Positions 1 to 5,819 of a stretch of DNA of 16,018 nucleotides are shown here, one piece after another. The notes beneath the pieces are model-generated. The model worked only from the letters and a program-made list of their open reading frames with translations. It ran no database searches and was not told where the DNA came from. How positions within the stretch are numbered: position 1 is the first letter of the stretch; the number at the start of each line of letters is the position of its first letter. The stretch comes from an uncultured Clostridia bacterium. Lineage in GTDB: Bacteria; Bacillota; Clostridia; TANB77; CAG-508. A program made the position numbers and the translations under genes. Where the stretch lies: positions 1-16,018 of the forward strand of contig CANQZP010000027.1 in the NCBI GenBank assembly GCA_947628395.1, written 5' to 3'.

Positions 1-31
1 ATTTTTATTGATTTTTTGCATTTTTTCTTAC

Positions 32-67
32 ATTGCATTTAGTTTTTCAAAATTGCATTTACTTTTT
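32..67. repeat. Short tandem direct repeat, period 20
   Basis: Two copies of ATTGCATTTAGTTTTT (second copy with C for G) lie at 32-47 and 52-67, immediately downstream of the leftward 237-residue gene. A weaker partial copy (TTGCATTTTTT) begins at 16. The stretch from 1 to 85 shows no convincing gene: a short leftward reading frame opens near the edge but has no ribosome-binding site. The repeats could be an operator, part of an RNA element ahead of the next gene of the cluster, or chance similarity in AT-rich DNA. Confidence 0.45.
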
Positions 68-85
68 TAATTGACCTGGTTATTT

Positions 86-799
86 TTATATCAAATTATT
101 AGCTAATTCTTTTTCTGTTTCTGATAATTCAAAACTTTTATCATTATTTTTTATTAGATTATGTAGATTTTCTATTTTCTTAGTTTCACTTAGAATATCT
201 TTAAACGGCATTGTTTTATCAAGTAAGTCTTGTATCTTTTTATAATTAGTTTCCATTGTACTGAATTTTTCATTTTTAAATGCCTCTTTCCATTTATCTA
301 TGTAATTATTTATTTTAGTAACATTACTATTTTGTTCTTTATATAAATCTTCTAACTTGTCAGATATGTTGTCTAAAATACCCTTCTTTCCTGTTTTTAT
401 TAAATTATATGTCTCTTTGTTAATTATATTTTTGTCTTTTAGGGTGTTTAAGGTTTTATCAATTAATTGTGATACACCATCAATTAATCCCCCTTTTTCA
501 ACTGCTTTTTTTATTTGTGATATGTTTTCAAAATCTCCTGTAATTATTCCTATTGCGCTTTTTCCTATATCAGTTACCGATTTTAATAATTCATTTACTC
601 CTTCTTGAAATCCTTCTTTCAAAAAAGCATCTTTAACGTTTATTACTTCATCTTCTAAAAAGTCTGGTAATAGATATTCTATTCCAATATTTAAAGCAGA
701 ATTTATTATTTTTCCTACTGTACTATTGAAAAAACCGTTTTGATTTTCTTCTAATTCATTATTCATTTCTAAATCATTTTCTAATTCTAAATTTTCCAT
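86..799 (-). CDS. Unrecognised 237-residue protein of the VirB4/CpaE-like cluster
   Basis: I do not recognise a family. The product is predicted soluble and mostly helical: a very acidic, asparagine-rich start (residues 1-21, starting MENLELENDLEMNNELEE), then two moderately hydrophobic, glycine-containing stretches (about 24-45 and 68-88) that could be amphipathic membrane-touching helices, then a long charged helical C-terminal half rich in K, E and N. There is no signal peptide or clear transmembrane segment. The start is ATG with AAAGGAT at good spacing, 18 nt after the stop of the CpaE-like gene, so it is almost certainly the fourth gene of the same leftward transcript. A role as an accessory or substrate protein of the secretion-type system is inference from position only. 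Confidence 0.8.
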   Translation of the reverse strand: MENLELENDLEMNNELEENQNGFFNSTVGKIINSALNIGIEYLLPDFLEDEVINVKDAFLKEGFQEGVNELLKSVTDIGKSAIGIITGDFENISQIKKAVEKGGLIDGVSQLIDKTLNTLKDKNIINKETYNLIKTGKKGILDNISDKLEDLYKEQNSNVTKINNYIDKWKEAFKNEKFSTMETNYKKIQDLLDKTMPFKDILSETKKIENLHNLIKNNDKSFELSETEKELANNLI

Positions 800-817
800 T
801 TATTTTTATCCTTTCAT

Positions 818-1987
818 TTATAGAATTGCTTCTACTATTTTTTTATATTCTTCTTTTCTATTTTTTAAAAAATATATTTCATTCATATTATTATTTATTA
901 TTTTATTATAGTTTTTATCGTAATTAATTTTTCCTATAATATCAATGTTTTCAAATATATTTTTAAGCATTTTTTTTCGTATTATTTTTTCATTTATTTT
1001 ATTAAAGATAATATGAATTTTGTCTTTTTGTATATTCCATTCTTTTAAATAAATATTTAATAAATTTTTTGATTTTTTTATTTCTATCAGATTTGGTTCT
1101 ATTAGAAAAATAATTTTATCACTGTTTTCTAGTATTATTTTTGTGTACTTAAAAAAACATTCAGCTGAATTATCTATAATAATACAATCATAATCTTTTC
1201 TTAATTTATTAAATAATTCTTTTAATTTTTTATCATCTATTTTATTTTTTGAATTAAATATTAAATCTACTCCACACATTAAATGTAAATTTTTATATTT
1301 TTTATTTATTATTTCATTATTTTTTAAATATTTTTTTACTCCAAAAATTGTATGTATACTGCTATTTAAAATATCAAAATCTATTAATAATACTTTTTTT
1401 CCTTTTTTAGATATTTCTTTAGATATTATTGATGAAAAAATACTTTTTCCTGCACCATAAGATCCTGCTATTGATATTATTTTATTTTCTTTTTTTATTA
1501 TTTCTTGTTTTTTCTCTTTTTTAAATTTTATAATATTTTTTATTGGCTTTTTTTCATTATTTTTTATTAAATTATTTTCAATTATTATTTTTCTTAAATT
1601 TTCTATTTCTTCTTTAATTTCTTGGTTTTCTATGTTTTCATCTATTATTAATTCTATTATTTTTTCTGTTTCTATTTCTCCATCAATAAATATATAATAT
1701 ACACCTTTTGAAAATAATTTATTTTTTATTTCTTCATCTTTTTTATCTAAAAATATAATTATTTTTATTTTAAAATTAATTTGTTTTATTTTTTCTATTA
1801 GTTTAAAAATATCTTCTTCTCCTGGTATGTTATAATTTAATAATAAAAAATCTATATTTGAATTTCTTTCTAATATTTCTAATAAAGCTTCTTGATACTG
1901 AATATCTTCTGATATTACTTGTATTTCTTTAGTATTTAGTTTTTTATTTAATTGTTCATTTAATAAAGCTGTTATTATTTTTTTCAT
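818..1987 (-). CDS. CpaE/ParA-like ATPase with degenerate receiver domain
   Basis: A 389-residue cytosolic ATPase of the ParA/MinD/CpaE type. Residues 1 to about 115 look like a response-regulator receiver fold, but the usual phospho-acceptor aspartate in the 'LLD' strand is Asn51 (LLLNYNIPG), so phosphorylation is unlikely. A lysine-rich linker follows (about 120-165). The ATPase domain has a P-loop GSYGAGKS (175-182), a switch-like VLLIDFD (199-205) and a Walker B CIIIDNS (268-274). The lysine that begins the deviant Walker A of typical ParA/MinD proteins is replaced here (S176). CpaE-type proteins position pilus or secretion machines. The neighbouring VirB4 suggests a similar localising role here, by inference. 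Start ATG with TAGGAG, 15 nt after virB4. The gene is extremely rich in I, K and N codons. Confidence 0.8.
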   Translation of the reverse strand: MKKIITALLNEQLNKKLNTKEIQVISEDIQYQEALLEILERNSNIDFLLLNYNIPGEEDIFKLIEKIKQINFKIKIIIFLDKKDEEIKNKLFSKGVYYIFIDGEIETEKIIELIIDENIENQEIKEEIENLRKIIIENNLIKNNEKKPIKNIIKFKKEKKQEIIKKENKIISIAGSYGAGKSIFSSIISKEISKKGKKVLLIDFDILNSSIHTIFGVKKYLKNNEIINKKYKNLHLMCGVDLIFNSKNKIDDKKLKELFNKLRKDYDCIIIDNSAECFFKYTKIILENSDKIIFLIEPNLIEIKKSKNLLNIYLKEWNIQKDKIHIIFNKINEKIIRKKMLKNIFENIDIIGKINYDKNYNKIINNNMNEIYFLKNRKEEYKKIVEAIL

Positions 1988-2002
1988 ATTTTTCTCCTAT
2001 TT

Positions 2003-3748
2003 TTAAATTAATTCTTTTTCATTTTCTGAACATGTAATTTTTACAAGCAAATGATCTTTGTCTATAAACATTAAACTTTCTCCTTTTCTAAGTGATTTTA
2101 TATCTACTTTTTCTTTTTCTGATATATTTGTGTATTTGCTCAATAAATTTATATTTTCTTCTTCGAGTGAAAAAAATAGTTTTATACATGAATTATTTAA
2201 TATACTTTTTCCGTAAATTCCATTTTCTAGACTAAATAAATCAGAAATATCTTGTGTTATTGCTGATGCTGCTCCTCCATATTTTCTTATAGTTTTAAAT
2301 ATTTTATATATAAAACTTGCTACTTCTTTATTTGAAGTTACTCCTATTAATCTCCATATTTCATCTAGATAAATAGCTTTCTTTTTATTTCTGTCTTTTT
2401 TTATTTTGTCCCAAAATAATTCAGTGAAAATGTACATACCATATTTTAAGTTTTCTTCTCCTAGTTCATATACGTCTGCTATTATTAGTGGATTGTTTAT
2501 TTCTACGTTAGTATAGTTATTGAAAAATTTTAATGAACCTTTTACAAAAGGTGTTAATTTTATTTGGAATATTTTTGTTTTTTCATCTTTTCCTAAAACA
2601 TTATAAAAATCTTCTAAAATTGGCATTTCCCTACTACTTTTGAATTCTGGTTTTATTTTAAATTTATTAGTTTCTTTTTTATATAAACTATTATCATTAA
2701 AGGTAATTCCTTTTTCTTTATATGTTTCTATTAGTTTTTCTTCTATTATTGCTTTTTCTTCTTCATCTATATTTCCAAATATTAATTTAAAAAATCCTAT
2801 TAATTTTTGAATTTTATTTGCTAGATATCCTTTGTTTTCTTCTATTGACTCTTCTCTTATATCAAATATGTTAATATATGTTCCTGATGATGGGCCAATT
2901 TTTAATATTGTACCTTTTAAATTTTTACATATCTTTTCATATTCTCTTTCTGGATCTATTACGTATTGTTCTATTCCAAGTAATCTATATCTTAGTATTT
3001 GTAATTTTGTTGCAAATGATTTTCCTGCACCACTTTCCCCAAAAATACACATATTTCCGTTTTTATATTTATCTCTATTGTATCTGTCTATAAATATTAA
3101 AGAATTATTATAAATATTATTTCCAAATAGAATTCCGTCTTCATCAAATATTGAAGATGATATAAATGGATATGTTGCTACTAAACTACTTGTTAATATG
3201 TTTCTTTTACTAGCATTTTTTATTTCTAAATCATTTTTCATAAGTGGTGTACATGTTAAAAATAATTGTTCTTGTCTAAAGTTTGCCCTTCTTGTTTGAA
3301 TTCCGTTACTTTGAAGAAGTCCTTCTATTTTATTTAAATTATATTCTAGTTCTTCTTTGTTTTCTGAATATATATTTAAGTATAAATACATAAAATATAG
3401 GTCTTCATTGTTTACTTGCATTTCTCTTCTTATATATTTTGCGTCATTATATGTAAATGTTGCTATATCAATATCTTGTTTTGTTTCATTTTTATTTTTT
3501 AAATCTACACTTACATTGCTTATATGATATGTTAAATCTCTTATTGTTTTATATTTATCTTTTTTTTCGTAAAACATTGATATATTCATATTGAGATTTG
3601 TTGTTACTATATTTTTTAAAATTATTTCTTTATATTCTCTATTGTAATCAACTATTATTAATCCTGTATAATATAATCCATCAATTTCTATATACCTTGG
3701 ATTACTTAAGTTTATATATGATGGAGCAATTTCGTTTTTTTCTTTTAT
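2003..3748 (-). CDS. VirB4-type conjugation/secretion ATPase, apparent ATA start
   Basis: A VirB4/TraE-family ATPase, the energy-supplying cytoplasmic protein of type IV secretion and conjugation machines. Read from the ATA at 3748 it is 581 residues. It has a P-loop GESGAGKS (about 237-244), the VirB4-typical 'YVIDPEREYEKI' and 'YINIFDI' segments after it, Walker B AIYLDEIW (about 458-465), and 'AITQDISDLF' following. The first in-frame ATG is at 3589 but has no ribosome-binding site, and homologous-looking sequence (IAPSYINLSNPRYIEIDG) continues upstream of it. An AAGGAGG sits 9 nt before ATA at 3748, directly after the TAA of the preceding gene in the same frame. No ATG, GTG, TTG or CTG lies between the two. 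I therefore choose ATA, with the shorter form as the fallback. It is probably co-transcribed with its neighbours. Confidence 0.85.
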   Translation of the reverse strand: MKEKNEIAPSYINLSNPRYIEIDGLYYTGLIIVDYNREYKEIILKNIVTTNLNMNISMFYEKKDKYKTIRDLTYHISNVSVDLKNKNETKQDIDIATFTYNDAKYIRREMQVNNEDLYFMYLYLNIYSENKEELEYNLNKIEGLLQSNGIQTRRANFRQEQLFLTCTPLMKNDLEIKNASKRNILTSSLVATYPFISSSIFDEDGILFGNNIYNNSLIFIDRYNRDKYKNGNMCIFGESGAGKSFATKLQILRYRLLGIEQYVIDPEREYEKICKNLKGTILKIGPSSGTYINIFDIREESIEENKGYLANKIQKLIGFFKLIFGNIDEEEKAIIEEKLIETYKEKGITFNDNSLYKKETNKFKIKPEFKSSREMPILEDFYNVLGKDEKTKIFQIKLTPFVKGSLKFFNNYTNVEINNPLIIADVYELGEENLKYGMYIFTELFWDKIKKDRNKKKAIYLDEIWRLIGVTSNKEVASFIYKIFKTIRKYGGAASAITQDISDLFSLENGIYGKSILNNSCIKLFFSLEEENINLLSKYTNISEKEKVDIKSLRKGESLMFIDKDHLLVKITCSENEKELI

Positions 3749-3763
3749 TTTTTTATTCCTCCT

Positions 3764-4342
3764 TTATTGTTTTAATTTTTTTCGGCAATTAAAAAATGAG
3801 AATAAAATATCTTTTATTTCTTGTTCTTCACATATTTCAAAACAAAGGTTACCACATCGTGATAAACATTCTTTTATTTTAAAATATTTTTCTTTTAAAT
3901 TATTTTTTATTATTCTTTCATAATTTTCTTGATTGGAGTTTAATTTAGAATTTAATTCTTGATTATAAAAATCAAAAATGATATAAAAATTTTTTGACGA
4001 AGATTTATTTTCTATATTTATTTTTTTTATATATTCAATATAATCTTCAAAAATATTTGATATTTTTTTATTTTTTTCTTTTTCTTCTTCTAATTTTGAA
4101 ATATGTTTATTTAGATTTTCTTTTTTACTTTGGATTAAAATTTGGATATTAAAATCACATGTTTTTAAAAAAATTTTATATGAATTTAAAATTGCCTCTT
4201 TTTCTAAATTTGATTTTAATTCATAATTAATTGGAATTACTTTTGTTATTTTTATATATTTTTCATTTTTTAATTTAATAATTCCATCATCAATTATTTT
4301 TTCGTATGGCAACCATTCTTGAACCGAATTATTATTTTTCAA
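3764..4342 (-). CDS. TraC-like-domain protein upstream of VirB4
   Basis: A 192-residue protein whose start (VQEWLPYEKIIDDGIIKL) and following segment (YIKITKVIPINYELKSNLEKEAIL) resemble the TraC-like domain proteins that precede VirB4 ATPases in Gram-positive conjugative elements. The rest is a charged helix/coiled coil (about 85-125) and a C-terminal part with four cysteines (CLSRCGNLCFEIC, about 159-171). No membrane segment is seen. The start codon is TTG at 4342, 4 nt after AAAGGAGG, and no better start exists in frame. It is the first gene of the leftward unit, 15 nt before virB4, and probably cooperates with it as a separately encoded N-terminal-type module. The family call comes from remembered sequence resemblance and is moderate. 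Confidence 0.7.
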   Translation of the reverse strand: MKNNNSVQEWLPYEKIIDDGIIKLKNEKYIKITKVIPINYELKSNLEKEAILNSYKIFLKTCDFNIQILIQSKKENLNKHISKLEEEKEKNKKISNIFEDYIEYIKKINIENKSSSKNFYIIFDFYNQELNSKLNSNQENYERIIKNNLKEKYFKIKECLSRCGNLCFEICEEQEIKDILFSFFNCRKKLKQ

Positions 4343-4383
4343 TAAACCTCCTTTCTAAAAATAACAACAAATCTTGTATTTTT

Positions 4384-4412
4384 ATATTAGTATTTTTGTT
4401 TATGTTTGTCAA
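4384..4412 (-). promoter_or_regulatory. Promoter of the leftward secretion-type operon
   Basis: On the minus strand a perfect -35 TTGACA (4412-4407), a 17-nt spacer and a -10 TAATAT (4389-4384) lie about 40 nt upstream of the TTG start of the TraC-like gene. Transcription would begin near 4377. It faces away from the candidate RNA promoter at 4447-4476. Confidence 0.7.
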
Positions 4413-4446
4413 CTTTTTTTGATTTACATTATTCGACATATTTTTT

Positions 4447-4476
4447 TTGAATATATTTTTTTAATTTGTTTATAAT
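4447..4476 (+). promoter_or_regulatory. Rightward promoter of candidate non-coding RNA
   Basis: A -35-like TTGAAT (4447-4452), an 18-nt spacer and a perfect -10 TATAAT (4471-4476) predict a start near 4483. No gene follows on this strand before the terminator at 4859-4897. The DNA is very AT-rich, which raises the chance of a false -10. Confidence 0.5.
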
Positions 4477-4482
4477 ATAATT

Positions 4483-4897
4483 ATAAGGTTTATATTAGTC
4501 AAACTAAGAGTAAATTTAGGTTATTTTTATAGCTTTTATTTATTCGATCAAAGATTATCTAGGGCTTATTTTTAGGTTCTATTTAGTCGGAGATGCGGTT
4601 TTTATATTTGTATTTAAGCTATTTTGATATTGTATATGGTTGAAAATGGAAATATAAAAGCTAAAGTTAAGATTATATTTTATATTTTAAAGTGGTTGTT
4701 ATTAGTCCCTAAGTGGACGAATATGGCTATTTTAAAGTGTATTTGTAGTCGAGCAACTGATTAATATATTTGGTAGATAGCTTATTTATATAGCAATATA
4801 TATTAGGTTAGTATATTAGGTATATTAGTTTTAGCTACGATTAATATGAGCTTTTCGCTAAGAGGCTATTCCAAATTTGGAATAGCCTCTTATTTTT
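4483..4897 (+). ncRNA. Candidate structured non-coding RNA, about 415 nt
   Basis: This is the longest gene-free stretch of the window (4343-5011), and it is framed by a rightward promoter and a textbook terminator. No reading frame of useful length exists on either strand. Internally there are small hairpins, for example GTCC-ctaagt-GGAC (4705-4718) and TAGC...GCTA (4833-4860). A 12-nt sequence, TATTTTAAAGTG, is repeated at 4683 and 4728 (period 45). The motif TAGTC recurs at 4496, 4584, 4703 and 4746. I looked for tmRNA, RNase P RNA, SRP RNA and 6S signatures and saw none. It may be a new RNA class, an antitoxin- or element-associated RNA, or a decayed region; the function is unknown. Confidence 0.5.
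4859..4897 (+). terminator. Intrinsic terminator, perfect 34-bp palindrome
   Basis: Arms TAAGAGGCTATTCC and GGAATAGCCTCTTA around AAATTT form a perfect palindrome at 4859-4892, followed on the plus strand by TTTTT (4893-4897). The minus-strand side has no T run, so it stops rightward transcription. It ends the candidate RNA; no coding gene lies upstream on this strand. Confidence 0.85.
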
Positions 4898-4958
4898 AAT
4901 ATTTTTTTACATATTTTTCTATAATATTTTTTAGTGATGGTAATTTTATTTGATATTT

Positions 4959-4986
4959 AAAAAAAACTCCCTGTTACAACAGGGAG
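4959..4986 (-). terminator. Intrinsic terminator of the 5012-5500 gene
   Basis: The nearly loopless stem CTCCCTGTT/AACAGGGAG (4967-4975 and 4978-4986) is followed, in the leftward direction, by eight Ts (4966-4959). It sits 25 nt past the stop codon of the leftward gene and makes that gene a self-contained transcription unit. Confidence 0.85.
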
Positions 4987-5540
4987 AAAACTATTTTCTT
5001 GATATAATAATCTATTTGAGAGAAAACTCTCTTAATATTCTTTGCCATTCTTCATCACTTATGCCAATAGGTACATCTTTAGGTATATCTTTTGGAGTTG
5101 GTCTTACAGGTATTAATTCTTTTCCTGTATTTTTCTCCGTTAGTAAAGAAACCCAAAAAATGGAGGTATCTCTCTTTTCTTCATTGAACATGGTCATACG
5201 CCAAATATCATCAACATTAAATATACTAAATATTTCCACTGCAGCAACATCTTTTGAGATTTCCTGAGGAATTGCATCAAGTACAGCTTGAAATGTTACT
5301 TTACTAATACTAATCCCTTTAGGAATATTAAAAAACAGAAAATTCAGTAAATACAGTTTTTTTGTAATAGGAACAAATTCAACATCCATATTGCGTTCAG
5401 GATTGCAAAAATCAACAGAATTTATATTTCCTTTTGTTTTTACAAAGAATCTATTCCATTCTTTTTCATTTTTCCGTTTCTTATAAATCAATTCAATCAT
5501 TTATTATGTCTCCTTTCATACTGTATAAGAAAATAGTTTT
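4987..5540. repeat. 14-bp perfect inverted repeat bracketing the cassette gene
   Basis: AAAACTATTTTCTT at 4987-5000 is exactly repeated in reverse complement at 5527-5540. The arms lie just outside the stop and start of the single gene between them. The right arm lies between the predicted -35 and -10, so it is not in the transcript and an RNA hairpin between the arms is unlikely. No transposase is present. Confidence 0.6.
5012..5500 (-). CDS. Unrecognised 162-residue cassette protein
   Basis: I do not recognise the family. The protein is soluble-looking and mixed alpha/beta, without signal peptide or membrane helix: a basic start (MIELIYKKRKNEKEW), a hydrophobic middle (LYLLNFLFFNIPKG), and a proline-rich near-repeat PTPKDIPKDVPIGIS before the C-terminal EEWQRILREF helix. 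Start ATG with AAAGGAGA at good spacing. It has its own promoter region and terminator, and is not part of the gyrB or secretion-type units. Its base composition is visibly less AT-rich than the neighbouring secretion-type genes, and a 14-bp inverted repeat brackets it. These suggest a separately acquired cargo gene, possibly of the immunity or defence-accessory kind. That role is a guess. Confidence 0.7.
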   Translation of the reverse strand: MIELIYKKRKNEKEWNRFFVKTKGNINSVDFCNPERNMDVEFVPITKKLYLLNFLFFNIPKGISISKVTFQAVLDAIPQEISKDVAAVEIFSIFNVDDIWRMTMFNEEKRDTSIFWVSLLTEKNTGKELIPVRPTPKDIPKDVPIGISDEEWQRILREFSLK

Positions 5541-5551
5541 TAATTTTGCAA
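5522..5551 (-). promoter_or_regulatory. Possible promoter of the cassette gene
   Basis: On the minus strand TTGCAA (5551-5546), an 18-nt spacer and TATACA (5527-5522) match sigma-70 type hexamers at four of six positions each, about 22 nt upstream of the start codon. The hexamers are weak, and the neighbouring tandem repeats may attract a regulator. Confidence 0.4.
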
Positions 5552-5568
5552 ATGCATGACAAATGCAT
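5549..5568. promoter_or_regulatory. Tandem 9-bp repeats, operator-like
   Basis: CAAATGCAT occurs at 5549-5557 and again at 5560-5568. The 11-bp period is one helical turn, placing both copies on the same DNA face at and just upstream of the predicted -35 of the cassette gene. Each contains the palindrome ATGCAT. This is the usual geometry of a repressor or activator site; the regulator is unknown. Confidence 0.45.
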
Positions 5569-5778
5569 TTTGAAACATTTTATTTCAGATTTAATATTAT
5601 CATATTTTTGCATTAATTTCAATATTTTACATATATTTCGTTACTTTTATTTATTAATATAATAGATTTCTTATCTTTTTTTCATTCTAAATTTATAATA
5701 ACTTAATAAAAGACTTTTTATTGAAAATATCTAAAATATAACAAGAAACAAAAATATTCTTTTGTAATTGTTTTTACA
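5569..5778. other. AT-rich spacer, nothing recognised
   Basis: The remainder of the 319-nt gap between the cassette gene and gyrB is very AT-rich, with no reading frame of note, no RNA signature and no repeat I can support. Several TATAAT-like strings occur but none has a matching -35 and a downstream gene. Confidence 0.5.
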
Positions 5779-5794
5779 GGCGATTAAAATCGCC
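5779..5794 (-). terminator. Hairpin after gyrB, possible weak terminator
   Basis: The stem GGCGAT/ATCGCC with a TAAA loop lies 26 nt past the gyrB stop and is the most GC-rich short sequence of the gap. It is not followed by a T run on either strand; only a TTTTTA/TAAAAA outer pairing is available. It is a reasonable 3' end for the dnaA-gyrB block but not a textbook terminator. Confidence 0.35.
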
Positions 5795-5819
5795 CGCATT
5801 CTATAAAAATTATTTTTAA

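Noticed and set aside
1..60. Start of another leftward gene at the left edge
   Set aside because: A frame opens near base 38 leftwards but has no ribosome-binding site and too few codons before the edge.
3748..3764. In-frame stop between the TraC-like and VirB4-type genes read as a nonsense mutation in one fused gene
   Set aside because: An AAGGAGG follows the stop at correct spacing for a new start, and the two proteins are normally separate.
3598..3792. Rightward hydrophobic reading frame (64 codons)
   Set aside because: It lies antisense to the N-terminal extension of the VirB4-type gene and shows the low-complexity leucine/tyrosine/phenylalanine make-up of a shadow frame.
4593..4643. 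16-codon peptide frame (MRFLYLYLSYFDIVYG) inside the candidate RNA
   Set aside because: The GGAG immediately touches the ATG, too close for a ribosome-binding site, and the length is within chance.
4483..4897. tmRNA, RNase P RNA, SRP RNA or 6S RNA
   Set aside because: None of the conserved sequence blocks of these RNAs is visible; length alone is not evidence.
4950..5267. Rightward 105-codon frame
   Set aside because: Antisense to the cassette gene, and it reads through that gene's terminator hairpin; no ribosome-binding site.
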